A DNA stretch of 22,539 nt from an uncultured Clostridium sp. (GCA_900544905.1 UQXF01000054.1:1-22539), one strand, 5' to 3'. Counted from the first letter of the stretch, positions 14,766-21,652 are shown. Translations and numbers: made by a program. Notes: generated by a model from the sequence alone, not told the origin.

Positions 14766-15071
14766 CTAAAGCATTTCTAAAATCGCATTCTTAGGTCTCG
14801 CCCCTGAAACCTGCTGTACAATCTTCCCATTCTTCATAACCACTAAAGTTGGAATGCTCATAATACTGAACTTATTTGCCAGTTCAGGCTCTTCATCTAC
14901 ATTAATCTTTCCAACTTTAATATCTCTACGCTCACTTGCAATCTCCTCTACAATAGGTACTACCATGCGGCAAGGCGCACACCAAGATGCCCAAAAATCT
15001 AAAAGAACGGGTTTATCGGAATTCAGTACTTCGTTCTGAAAATTATTTTTATTGATATTAATAGCAGACAT
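14766..15071 (-). CDS. Thioredoxin 2 (WCAPC active site)
   Basis: 101-aa thioredoxin with active site WCAPC (Cys31, Cys34) and cis-proline SIPTLVV. It is a paralogue of the trxA product, with a different active-site dipeptide. First gene of the operon with rhodanese and persulfide reductase, where a thioredoxin could release sulfide from persulfides. The C-terminus is slightly short (ends at ILEML). The start follows AAGGAGG. The promoter with GTGAT-N3-ATCAC is at 15109-15149. Confidence 0.93.
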   Translation of the reverse strand: MSAININKNNFQNEVLNSDKPVLLDFWASWCAPCRMVVPIVEEIASERRDIKVGKINVDEEPELANKFSIMSIPTLVVMKNGKIVQQVSGARPKNAILEML

Positions 15072-15108
15072 TTTACAGTCCTCCTTATCTTTTTCTTTTT
15101 GTAGATTT

Positions 15109-15149
15109 ATTATAGTCTTAATTTCATTTATTTTCCGTGATTACATCAC
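15109..15149 (-). promoter_or_regulatory. Thioredoxin-2 operon promoter with GTGAT-N3-ATCAC (site B)
   Basis: On the minus strand GTGATGTAATCAC (15137-15149), 22 nt, then TATAAT (15109-15114). No proper -35 box is present. The arrangement is identical to sites A and C. Confidence 0.82.
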
Positions 15150-15163
15150 CATACCTCATTAAC

Positions 15164-15910
15164 TTAACTTCTTGCCATACCATCTACACTTAATATAACA
15201 CCTGTAATGTAACTCGCCTCATCTGAAGCAAGAAACACAAACGCATTGGCAATATCTTCTGGCTGTCCAAGACGACGCAATGGAATTCTTTCAATCATAG
15301 GTTTGATAACTTCCTTTGGCACGGCCTTCATCATATCAGTTTCTGTAATCCCAGGTGCAACAGCATTAACACGAATACCTTTAGGTCCTAGTTCTCTTGC
15401 TAATGATACAGTCAATCCGTTTACTGCAAACTTCGATGCCGGATAAGCAAACCCACTTGGCTGTCCCGAAATACTCACCATGGAAGAAGTTGAGAGAATG
15501 ACCCCCTTGCCTCTTGCCACCATACATTCTGCTGCTACACGAGTAGTATTAAATACTCCTTTTACATTTAGATCCATGACTTTATCAAAAGTCTCCTCTG
15601 TATAATCCATAAATGAGGTGTTTTCTGAAATCCCTGCATTATTTACCAGTATGTCGACACATCCATATTTTTCAGTTGCCTCTTTAAAAGCCTTTCTGAC
15701 AGACTCCATGCTTGCCAGATTTGGACTAATTCCAGCAACTGTTGCATTGGGATATTTTTCTTTTAATTTATCTACAGCAACATCTGCCGATTCCTGTGAA
15801 CTTGCTGCCAACACAACTGAAGCACCTTCCTTCAAGAATTTATCAGCTGTAGCAAATCCTATACCACGGCTTCCACCAGTAATGATTGCAACTTTATCTT
15901 TTAATCTCAT
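15164..15910 (-). CDS. Short-chain dehydrogenase/reductase (FabG/BaiA-like)
   Basis: 248-aa classical SDR oxidoreductase. The cofactor motif TGGSRGIG is at 11-18, NNAG near 90, and the catalytic Ser with YPASK (Tyr-x3-Lys) lies near 140-160. The C-terminus SVDGMARS is typical of the FabG group. The middle of the protein (LKEKYPNATVAG, FLASDEASYITG) recalls BaiA-type hydroxysteroid dehydrogenases of gut Lachnospiraceae, so a bile-acid or other hydroxy substrate is possible, but a general 3-oxoacyl reductase is equally possible. It is a single gene with its own promoter (site C), sharing the control of the thioredoxin genes. Confidence 0.88.
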   Translation of the reverse strand: MRLKDKVAIITGGSRGIGFATADKFLKEGASVVLAASSQESADVAVDKLKEKYPNATVAGISPNLASMESVRKAFKEATEKYGCVDILVNNAGISENTSFMDYTEETFDKVMDLNVKGVFNTTRVAAECMVARGKGVILSTSSMVSISGQPSGFAYPASKFAVNGLTVSLARELGPKGIRVNAVAPGITETDMMKAVPKEVIKPMIERIPLRRLGQPEDIANAFVFLASDEASYITGVILSVDGMARS

Positions 15911-15942
15911 TTAGACTACCTCCTTACTTTGTTTGTAGTTAC

Positions 15943-15983
15943 ATTATAAGCAAAAGGTAAACCATTTTCTGTGATATCATCAC
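15943..15983 (-). promoter_or_regulatory. SDR gene promoter with GTGAT-N3-ATCAC (site C)
   Basis: On the minus strand GTGATGATATCAC (15971-15983) is followed after 22 nt by TATAAT (15943-15948). No -35 box is seen. It starts just after the terminator 15997-16033 and serves only the SDR gene. Confidence 0.82.
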
Positions 15984-15996
15984 AAACTATCGCAAT

Positions 15997-16033
15997 AAAA
16001 AACCCTGTTGCTCACACGCACCAGGGTTTTTGT
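15997..16033. terminator. Terminator after the rubredoxin gene
   Basis: AAAAACCCTG (15998-16007) pairs with CAGGGTTTTT (16022-16031); both strands have T-runs. It ends the leftward oxidative-defence transcript before the SDR promoter. Confidence 0.9.
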
Positions 16034-16063
16034 TTATCTATCCGTATTTAAATAATCAGAATT

Positions 16064-16222
16064 TTATTCAACTTCTGAAAACTGATCTTTTCCAACATTA
16101 CATAATGGGCATTCAAAATCTTCTGGAACGTCCTCCCACTTTGTTCCTGGTGCAATACCACCTTCAGGATAACCTTCCTCTTCATCATATTCCCATCCGC
16201 AAACGTCACATACATATTTCAT
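16064..16222 (-). CDS. Rubredoxin
   Basis: 52-aa rubredoxin with one Fe in four Cys (CDVCGWEYDEEEG and CPLCNVGKDQF). It carries single electrons to rubrerythrin and superoxide reductase in anaerobes. ATG 16222 is chosen after AAGGAGGAAC; the upstream extension has no ribosome site. Last gene of the defence cluster, after the truncated superoxide reductase. Confidence 0.95.
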   Translation of the reverse strand: MKYVCDVCGWEYDEEEGYPEGGIAPGTKWEDVPEDFECPLCNVGKDQFSEVE

Positions 16223-16313
16223 TAGTTTGTTCCTCCTTATAAATATATTAATATACAGCATATATTACTGTTGTATTTGTGTTGTTCTGTAACCTTAATA
16301 TGTATAAATGCTT

Positions 16314-16547
16314 TTAGCATTTCCATAATCCATGCAGGTTACAATATGCATATACCTCTTCTACCTGTTCACCATCGCAAAGACAAAAATCTGCTACCGG
16401 CTCCTGCCCTGGATTTAACTGTTTTCTGTATATTCCCTGGTTTGTATTTAATGTAATCCACTCAATGAAATGCTCTTCAAGCATTTGATGTTTTGTCTCT
16501 CCAACCACGACATGAACATGACTGCCTTCCACTGTATATACTTCCAT
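16314..16547 (-). pseudogene. 5'-truncated superoxide reductase (desulfoferrodoxin Fe-site domain)
   Basis: The frame encodes the C-terminal iron domain of superoxide reductase: KHQM and EEHFIEW supply two His ligands, and CNLHGLWK supplies the Cys and another His. Family proteins are about 110-130 aa; here only 77 aa follow the first ATG, and the N-terminal region is missing. There is no Shine-Dalgarno. The stop of ldh (16557-16559) is in the same frame, and the three codons between (ATT TTA CAC) encode a His at the position of the fourth His ligand. The coding part is otherwise intact. It is either a deletion remnant or is reached by unusual initiation or stop read-through. Confidence 0.75.
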
Positions 16548-16556
16548 GTGTAAAAT

Positions 16557-17513
16557 TTATAATTCAATTGTCTCCATAATCTTTTTCAATGAATCTGCAG
16601 ATTCCTTAAGCTTTAACGCTTCCTCGCCACTTAAATTAATAGGTATATCAGACTCAATACCATCTGCACCTACAATAGCTGGCATACTTAACGATACTCC
16701 GTCAATATCATATACTCCATGAATCATGTGTGATACAGGAAGTATTGATTTTTCATCTCTCATAATCACTTCGCAGATTCTTTTTACAGACATTGCAATT
16801 CCATAATATGTAGCGTGCTTTTTGTTTATAATCTCATAAGCACTGTTCTTGACTGCTGTAGCTATTTCTGCCGTGTTTTCCTTGTGCTTGTAATGTCCAC
16901 GCATTTCACACATTTCACTTAATGGAACACCAGATACATTGGCTGATGACCATACTACTACTTCGCTGTCTCCATGCTCACCTACTATAAATGCATGAAC
17001 ACTCCTGCTGTCCACAGATAAATGCTCACCAAGCTTATATCTTAATCTGGCACTATCTAACACAGTACCCGATCCAATAACCCTGTTTTCTGGAAGTCCT
17101 GATAACTTTATGGCTACCTGAGTCAGGATATCTACCGGATTCGCAACTACAAGCATGATACCCACAAAATTTCTCTTTGCTATTTCAGGAATGATTGACT
17201 TAAATATTGCTACATTTTTATTTACGAGATCAAGCCTTGTCTCTCCCGGTTTCTGTCCCGCTCCGGCAGATATGACAACAATTGCAGCATCAGCCACATC
17301 ATCATAATCTCCGGCATATATTTTCATCGGACTCGCAAATGGAATACCATGACTGATATCCATCGCTTCTCCTTCTGCCTTGTTCTTATCTGCATCGATA
17401 AGGACAATCTCTGTAAACAAGCCACTCTGCATCAGAGCAAATACCGATGCAGAACCAACAAAGCCACAGCCTATCATTACTGCTTTTTTTGAATTAATCA
17501 CTTTCTTCTTCAT
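16557..17513 (-). CDS. ldh: L-lactate dehydrogenase
   Basis: 318-aa NAD-dependent enzyme converting pyruvate and lactate. The Rossmann motif GCGFVGS is at 15-21; the substrate loop AGQKPGETR has Gln87, marking lactate rather than malate specificity; Arg156 (VLDSAR) and the catalytic His180 (GEHGDSE) are present. The length is normal. The start lies 15 nt after the stop of the rubrerythrin fusion, with GGAG upstream, so it is part of the perR transcript. A fermentative enzyme inside a peroxide-defence operon is unusual; it may balance NADH under oxygen exposure (inference). Confidence 0.94.
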   Translation of the reverse strand: MKKKVINSKKAVMIGCGFVGSASVFALMQSGLFTEIVLIDADKNKAEGEAMDISHGIPFASPMKIYAGDYDDVADAAIVVISAGAGQKPGETRLDLVNKNVAIFKSIIPEIAKRNFVGIMLVVANPVDILTQVAIKLSGLPENRVIGSGTVLDSARLRYKLGEHLSVDSRSVHAFIVGEHGDSEVVVWSSANVSGVPLSEMCEMRGHYKHKENTAEIATAVKNSAYEIINKKHATYYGIAMSVKRICEVIMRDEKSILPVSHMIHGVYDIDGVSLSMPAIVGADGIESDIPINLSGEEALKLKESADSLKKIMETIEL

Positions 17514-17528
17514 AATAATCTCATCTCC

Positions 17529-18710
17529 TTAATAATTCTCTTCATGTACTTCAAAATAGCTCTGTGGATGATTACATACCGGACATACTTCAGGCGCCTT
17601 AGTTCCTACCACAATATGTCCACAGTTACGGCATTCCCATACCTTAACTTCGCTCTTTTCAAATACCTGTGAAGTTTCAATATTCTTAAGAAGTGCACGA
17701 TATCTTTCCTCATGGTGCTTCTCAATCTCACCTACTGCCCTGAATTTTGCTGCAAGCTCAGGGAATCCTTCTTCCTCAGCTGTTTTAGCAAAGCCATCAT
17801 ACATATCTGTCCACTCATAATTTTCGCCTTCTGCCGCTGCCACCAGGTTTGCCTTTGTATCACCAATTCCTGCTAATTCCTTGAACCACATCTTTGCATG
17901 TTCTTTCTCATTATCTGCAGTCTTTAAAAACAATGCTGACATCTGCTCGTAACCTTCCTTTTTCGCTACAGAAGCAAAATATGTATACTTATTTCTTGCC
18001 TGTGATTCCCCTGCAAATGCCTCCTGTAAATTCTTCTCTGTCTGTGTTCCTGCATATTTGTTTTCTGCCATCTCTTTTACCTCCGTTTTCTTTACTACTT
18101 TTTCAAAATCTGATGCCGGGTGCTTGCACAAAGGACATATAAAGTCATCTGGTAATTCCTCGCCTACATATTCATATCCGCAAATTCTGCAACGCCATAT
18201 TGTCTGACTGTCCTCTGTTTTTCCAACCTCCTGTGGCTTAGGCTTAATATTATTCTGATAATAATCATATGTTACTGAAGGAACATTGCTTAAAACTTCC
18301 ATATCGGTTATCTCACCGATAAACATCGTATGTGAACCCAAGTCCTCTGTTTTAGTAACTGTCACAGAAATGTATGCATTTGTACCTTCTGTAATATAAT
18401 AAATACCATTTGTGCCCCTGGCACACTGCTCAAAGGCTTCAAACTTATTGGTATCTCTTCCTGATTGGAAGCCAAAATGTTTGAACAATTCAAATTGTGC
18501 CTTCTGACTTAAGACTGATACAGTAAATTTTCCGGTTCTTTGAATCATATCATGCGTATAATTTGCCTTATTTACACAGATACTTAACTGGTTTGGTTCC
18601 GAAGCTGCCTGAATAGCTGTATTAATGATGCATCCGTTATCTTTTTCTGCTTCTTTAGCGGTCAATATAAACAGTCCATAACTCAACTTATACATTGCTT
18701 TCCTATCCAT
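17529..18710 (-). CDS. Flavin reductase-rubredoxin-rubrerythrin fusion
   Basis: 393-aa peroxide-reducing protein combining an entire electron chain. Residues 1-155 are a flavin-reductase-like FMN domain as in high-molecular-weight rubredoxin (Hrb). Residues 171-202 are a rubredoxin (Cys174, 177, 192, 195). Residues 214-350 are the rubrerythrin diiron four-helix domain (AGESQARNKY, DNEKEHAKMW, EIEKHHEERY). Residues 357-393 are a C-terminal rubredoxin (Cys360, 363, 376, 379). The expected chain is NAD(P)H to FMN to rubredoxin to the diiron site. Met214 (ATG at 18071) has its own GGAGGT 7 nt upstream, so a free 180-aa rubrerythrin may also be made. It overlaps perR by 8 nt. Confidence 0.92.
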   Translation of the reverse strand: MDRKAMYKLSYGLFILTAKEAEKDNGCIINTAIQAASEPNQLSICVNKANYTHDMIQRTGKFTVSVLSQKAQFELFKHFGFQSGRDTNKFEAFEQCARGTNGIYYITEGTNAYISVTVTKTEDLGSHTMFIGEITDMEVLSNVPSVTYDYYQNNIKPKPQEVGKTEDSQTIWRCRICGYEYVGEELPDDFICPLCKHPASDFEKVVKKTEVKEMAENKYAGTQTEKNLQEAFAGESQARNKYTYFASVAKKEGYEQMSALFLKTADNEKEHAKMWFKELAGIGDTKANLVAAAEGENYEWTDMYDGFAKTAEEEGFPELAAKFRAVGEIEKHHEERYRALLKNIETSQVFEKSEVKVWECRNCGHIVVGTKAPEVCPVCNHPQSYFEVHEENY

Positions 18711-19110
18711 GCTGTTCCTCCTTTACCTTCTCCCTGCATTTCGGGCAAATGCCTTTAAATGAAATATCATAATCCACAAATTCAATTCCATGAGTGTTAT
18801 GAATTCTTTCCAGCAAATCCGGTATTTGATCCATATCCACATCAAAAATTTCACCGCACTTTATACATCTTACATGGTAATGATTTTTCAATATAAAATC
18901 AAATCGGTTCGGTCCATCCGGGACTTCAACCTTTCTTAATGCACCTTCCTCTACCAATATATCAAGATTTCTATATACAGTTCCTTTTCCAATTGTTGGA
19001 TATGCTTCTTTTAAAAATTCATACACTTCATTTGCCGTAACGTGTCTTCTCATTTCGTATACGGTATTTCTTACAAGATCTTTTTGAATGGTATTTCTCC
19101 TACTTGTCAT
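18703..19110 (-). CDS. perR: PerR-type peroxide-sensing Fur-family repressor
   Basis: 135 aa. The winged helix (1-75) is followed by the metal domain. His23, Asp71 (NRFDF), His77 and His79 (NHYH) match the Fe/Mn sensing ligands of Bacillus PerR; CIKC (82-85) and CPKC (122-125) bind the structural Zn. It normally represses peroxide-defence genes until a ligand His is oxidised. It is the first gene of the perR, Hrb-Rbr, ldh, sor, rubredoxin cluster, overlapping the next gene. The promoter at 19145-19173 is flanked by two related Per-box-like sites, consistent with autoregulation. PerR rather than Fur or Zur is inferred from the ligand pattern and the neighbours. Confidence 0.9.
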   Translation of the reverse strand: MTSRRNTIQKDLVRNTVYEMRRHVTANEVYEFLKEAYPTIGKGTVYRNLDILVEEGALRKVEVPDGPNRFDFILKNHYHVRCIKCGEIFDVDMDQIPDLLERIHNTHGIEFVDYDISFKGICPKCREKVKEEQHG

Positions 19111-19123
19111 TCGTCCTCCTTAT

Positions 19124-19194
19124 TAGGATTAGTTCTTAATAAGGATTATATACCACTATTATCCTGTTGTCAATAAAAATAGTAATAGTTCTCA
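19124..19194 (-). promoter_or_regulatory. perR promoter with two Per-box-like sites
   Basis: On the minus strand TTGACA (19168-19173), 17 nt and TATAAT (19145-19150) form a consensus promoter. Two related 15-mers, TGAGAACTATTACTA (19180-19194) and TAAGAACTAATCCTA (19124-19138), lie upstream of the -35 and over the predicted start. They match the Per box TTATAATNATTATAA only partly. Confidence 0.65.
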
Positions 19195-19200
19195 TTATTA

Positions 19201-19950
19201 TTATTTTATTTTGCGTTCAAATACATATTCTGAATCTGAAGATAAATCAGACCTAAACGAATATCCAAGTCTGTCAAATTTCTGAATCTCCACCGGATTT
19301 TCAATATTATTTTCCGCTATGAATCTGACCATTTCACCACGAGCCATCTTGGCATAGGTACCTTTTGTTACCAATTTATCTCCGGATAACTCACAAAATA
19401 CAATCGTAATATATCTGTCCTGTGGTGTCAGATACTTTTCTATACATTTTGAGTATTCTTTTGATGCAAGATTAATGATAATCCTACTGTCATCGATTAC
19501 TGAGCGGTATAACAATTCTCCCCAGTACTCATACAGATTTTTTGCATCTCCAATTCCAACCTTTGCCTGCATTTCAAGACGATAAGGAGTCACACCATCC
19601 ATTGGTTTTAAAATGCCATAAAACGCAGACAAGATTCTTAAATGATTTTGCAAATACTCAAACTGCTGGATTTCAAACACAGATGGTGCCATATATTGAA
19701 ATGCAATCCCTTCATATGCTAAAACAGCCGGAGTAAGCCTGTTATAAAGATCCATATTTTCCAATCTGTTAAAGTTCTGCTCTGCAATCTTGTCATTACA
19801 TTTCCAGATAGCTTTCAGTTCTTCTTTTGATTTGCTTTTCATCCAGTTTAATACTTCTGCTGTCTTATCAATATAGACAGGCAGTTCAACCGGTGCTAAG
19901 TTATCGGTATCTACAATCATCTTTTTTGCAGGTGATAAAATAATCTTCAT
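19201..19950 (-). CDS. yaaA: Peroxide stress protein YaaA (DUF328)
   Basis: 249-aa YaaA family member. In E. coli YaaA lowers free iron during peroxide stress and binds DNA. Family marks are the start MKIILSPAKKM, ILKPMDGVTPYRLEM in the middle, and TKGTYAKMARGEMVRFI near the end. The length is typical. Its ATG shares one base with the bcp stop (TAATG), so it is translationally coupled to bcp. The stop lies next to the perR upstream region without a terminator between, so some read-through into perR is likely. Confidence 0.93.
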   Translation of the reverse strand: MKIILSPAKKMIVDTDNLAPVELPVYIDKTAEVLNWMKSKSKEELKAIWKCNDKIAEQNFNRLENMDLYNRLTPAVLAYEGIAFQYMAPSVFEIQQFEYLQNHLRILSAFYGILKPMDGVTPYRLEMQAKVGIGDAKNLYEYWGELLYRSVIDDSRIIINLASKEYSKCIEKYLTPQDRYITIVFCELSGDKLVTKGTYAKMARGEMVRFIAENNIENPVEIQKFDRLGYSFRSDLSSDSEYVFERKIK

Positions 19951-20405
19951 TATGCCAATTCCTTAAGCATATTTTCAGGATCATCTGCCGCCTTGACTTT
20001 ATCATTTGCCTTTATAATGATTCCCTGCTCATCAATAAGATATGTAGTTCTTACTACACCCATAGATACTTTTCCATAATTTTTCTTTTCTTTCCAGACA
20101 TCATATGCTTCAATAGCTTTACGCTCCGGATCTGCTAATAGCGTAAATGCCAGTCCGTATTTTTCTTCAAATCTCTTGTGAGACGCTACAGAGTCCTTGC
20201 TTACTCCGAGAATAACAGCTCCCTTCTCAGTAAACTGTGGATAACGCTCAGAAAAGCCACATGCCTGCTTCGTACATCCTGGTGTATTATCCTTTGGATA
20301 AAAATATAAGATCACTTTTTTACCTGCATAATCGCTTAATTTATGCACTTCTCCGTTCTGATCCGGCAATTCAAAATCCGGTGCTTTTATTCCTAACTCT
20401 AACAT
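19950..20405 (-). CDS. bcp: Thioredoxin-dependent thiol peroxidase (Bcp/PrxQ)
   Basis: 151-aa peroxiredoxin Q. It reduces hydrogen and organic peroxides with thioredoxin as electron donor. PKDNTPGCTKQACGF contains the peroxidatic Cys44 and resolving Cys49. The start is preceded by GGAGGAA, which overlaps the end of the upstream small membrane gene. The two thioredoxins and TrxB in this window are plausible electron donors. Length and motifs are canonical. Confidence 0.95.
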   Translation of the reverse strand: MLELGIKAPDFELPDQNGEVHKLSDYAGKKVILYFYPKDNTPGCTKQACGFSERYPQFTEKGAVILGVSKDSVASHKRFEEKYGLAFTLLADPERKAIEAYDVWKEKKNYGKVSMGVVRTTYLIDEQGIIIKANDKVKAADDPENMLKELA

Positions 20406-20408
20406 TTA

Positions 20409-20618
20409 CTATTCCTCCGCTTTTGTATTTTTCACCTGTTTTCTTGTTCTTTTATTACCCGAAATCATTTTATGACCAGAATAGACTGCCATAATCATGC
20501 ATATCAGAGAGCCAAATGCAAAGTATTTGTGTGCTGCTTTTAACCCTTTATATCCTGTATAAAAAGTTCCAATCATTGTGATTAAAGCTCCTACTGACCA
20601 ATATTTATGTGCTTTCAT
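20409..20618 (-). CDS. Small two-segment membrane protein (DUF6219-like)
   Basis: 69 aa with two membrane segments, formed by a visible internal duplication: AHKYWSVGALITMIGTFYTG and AHKYFAFGSLICMIMAVYSG are copies of one unit. The C-terminus is strongly basic (KRTRKQVKNTK). ATG 20618 is used because GGAGGAATTAC precedes it; a longer frame from a TTG at 20648 reads through that ribosome site. It is the first gene of a three-gene unit with bcp and yaaA, promoter at 20654-20681. The DUF6219 assignment is from memory of the AHKY pattern; function is unknown. Confidence 0.78.
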   Translation of the reverse strand: MKAHKYWSVGALITMIGTFYTGYKGLKAAHKYFAFGSLICMIMAVYSGHKMISGNKRTRKQVKNTKAEE

Positions 20619-20653
20619 GTAATTCCTCCATTTTTTCAGTGTATTCAATTCTA

Positions 20654-20681
20654 ATTATATGCTACCATATTCCTATGTCAA
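20654..20681 (-). promoter_or_regulatory. Promoter of the small membrane protein-bcp-yaaA operon
   Basis: On the minus strand TTGACA (20676-20681), 16 nt and TATAAT (20654-20659). The -10 region with its flanks (ATATAAT then AGAAT) resembles half of a Per box. No terminator with a T-run was seen between it and the upstream gene at 20798. Confidence 0.65.
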
Positions 20682-20797
20682 TTTGATAATAGAGCATTCC
20701 TATAAAATTTTTCAAAATATCATTGTCAAAACTATGTATTGTTATCCTTTAATTTTTCTTTGAAATAATTGACAAAAAGTTTGCTTTCAGGAGATTA

Positions 20798-21226
20798 CTA
20801 TTTAATCTTTTTTCCATCTATATATAGTTGAAATTTATCAGGATTATTGACAACATCATAGTCCTTTCCGTATTCTACAGGTCTATATTCGGCTGTCATT
20901 ACCGATTCCCCGTCTTCAATATCCTCTTTCCATAAATAGATGTTCATATCAATGCTCGTCGCATATCCTCTGTCTGTGGAGAATTTTGTCGAATGAAAAG
21001 AATCATCCTTGTACATCTGCAAAAGTTTTCTTGCAAACGCTTCTCTATCCTCAATATCTTCCCTATTTGCGACCACGGTTATATTTTCATCCCGATTTAC
21101 AGAAAAAGTTCCAACTACATCTGGTTCGCCTTCTTTATGACTGGATTCAAATTTCCTATAAATACTTCCTGCAGCAATTATCAAGATTGCTATTCCTGAA
21201 ATTACTGCAATTATCTTTTTCTTCAT
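20798..21226 (-). CDS. Membrane-anchored protein of unknown function
   Basis: 142 aa with a short basic start (MKKK), one hydrophobic segment (IIAVISGIAILIIAAGSIY) and an exported acidic domain of about 115 residues. There is no lipobox Cys, so it is an N-terminal anchor or an uncleaved signal. The domain contains NRDENITVVANREDIEDREAF and ends YIDGKKIK; I do not recognise the family. It starts 4 nt after the stop of the frameshifted small gene at 21231 and is probably cotranscribed with it. No catalytic motif is evident. Confidence 0.7.
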   Translation of the reverse strand: MKKKIIAVISGIAILIIAAGSIYRKFESSHKEGEPDVVGTFSVNRDENITVVANREDIEDREAFARKLLQMYKDDSFHSTKFSTDRGYATSIDMNIYLWKEDIEDGESVMTAEYRPVEYGKDYDVVNNPDKFQLYIDGKKIK

Positions 21227-21230
21227 ATTT

Positions 21231-21442
21231 TTAATTTCCTTTTAATTTTTTTACTGCGTAATTGATTACTTCTTCCGGTGTGGGCTGTCTCCTTTAAGTG
21301 TCATTTTCTTCCATTCTTCCTGTACAGCCGGGTCAGGATTATCAAATCCTGCATCTATGGCTATCTGCATTTCTCTGCGTACTTCTTCTGGTGTTGTGTT
21401 ATACTTTTCTGCAATCTTCTCATATATAGTTTTCTCTCTCAT
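21231..21442 (-). pseudogene. Small Spo0A_C-like gene with a frameshift
   Basis: ATG 21442, preceded by GGAGG at 7-nt spacing, encodes MREKTIYEKIAEKYNTTPEE and onward, the pattern of a common small clostridial family annotated as Spo0A C-terminal-like. As written the frame ends after 58 aa at 21266 with SPHRKK. A shift by one base near 21287 gives QPTPEEVINYAVKKLKGN and a stop at 21231, which is the usual C-terminus of that family. A one-base deletion in GGAGACAGCC would explain it. It could be a true mutation or an assembly error. Confidence 0.6.
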
Positions 21443-21554
21443 TCATTTTCCTCCGATATATAAGTGGAATTATATCTTGTTCTATAAAATCAATTTAGCA
21501 TATTTCTGTTGGCATGAAAAGAAACTTTACAACTTAAAATTGGATAAAAAGGAC

Positions 21555-21580
21555 AAAAAAAGAAGAGCTGCTTGCTCTTC
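21555..21580 (-). terminator. Rho-independent terminator
   Basis: On the minus strand GAAGAGC, a 5-nt loop, GCTCTTC and seven T residues. It lies between the bacteriohemerythrin gene and the small Spo0A_C-like gene. The rest of 21443-21729 has only a TATAAT (near 21470) and the hairpin at 21653-21674. Confidence 0.85.
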
Positions 21581-21652
21581 CCATATAGTAGTAGTAAAAT
21601 AATATGTCATGCCAGCGCAATATATTACCTAGAATATCGCTATAACAGGAAA

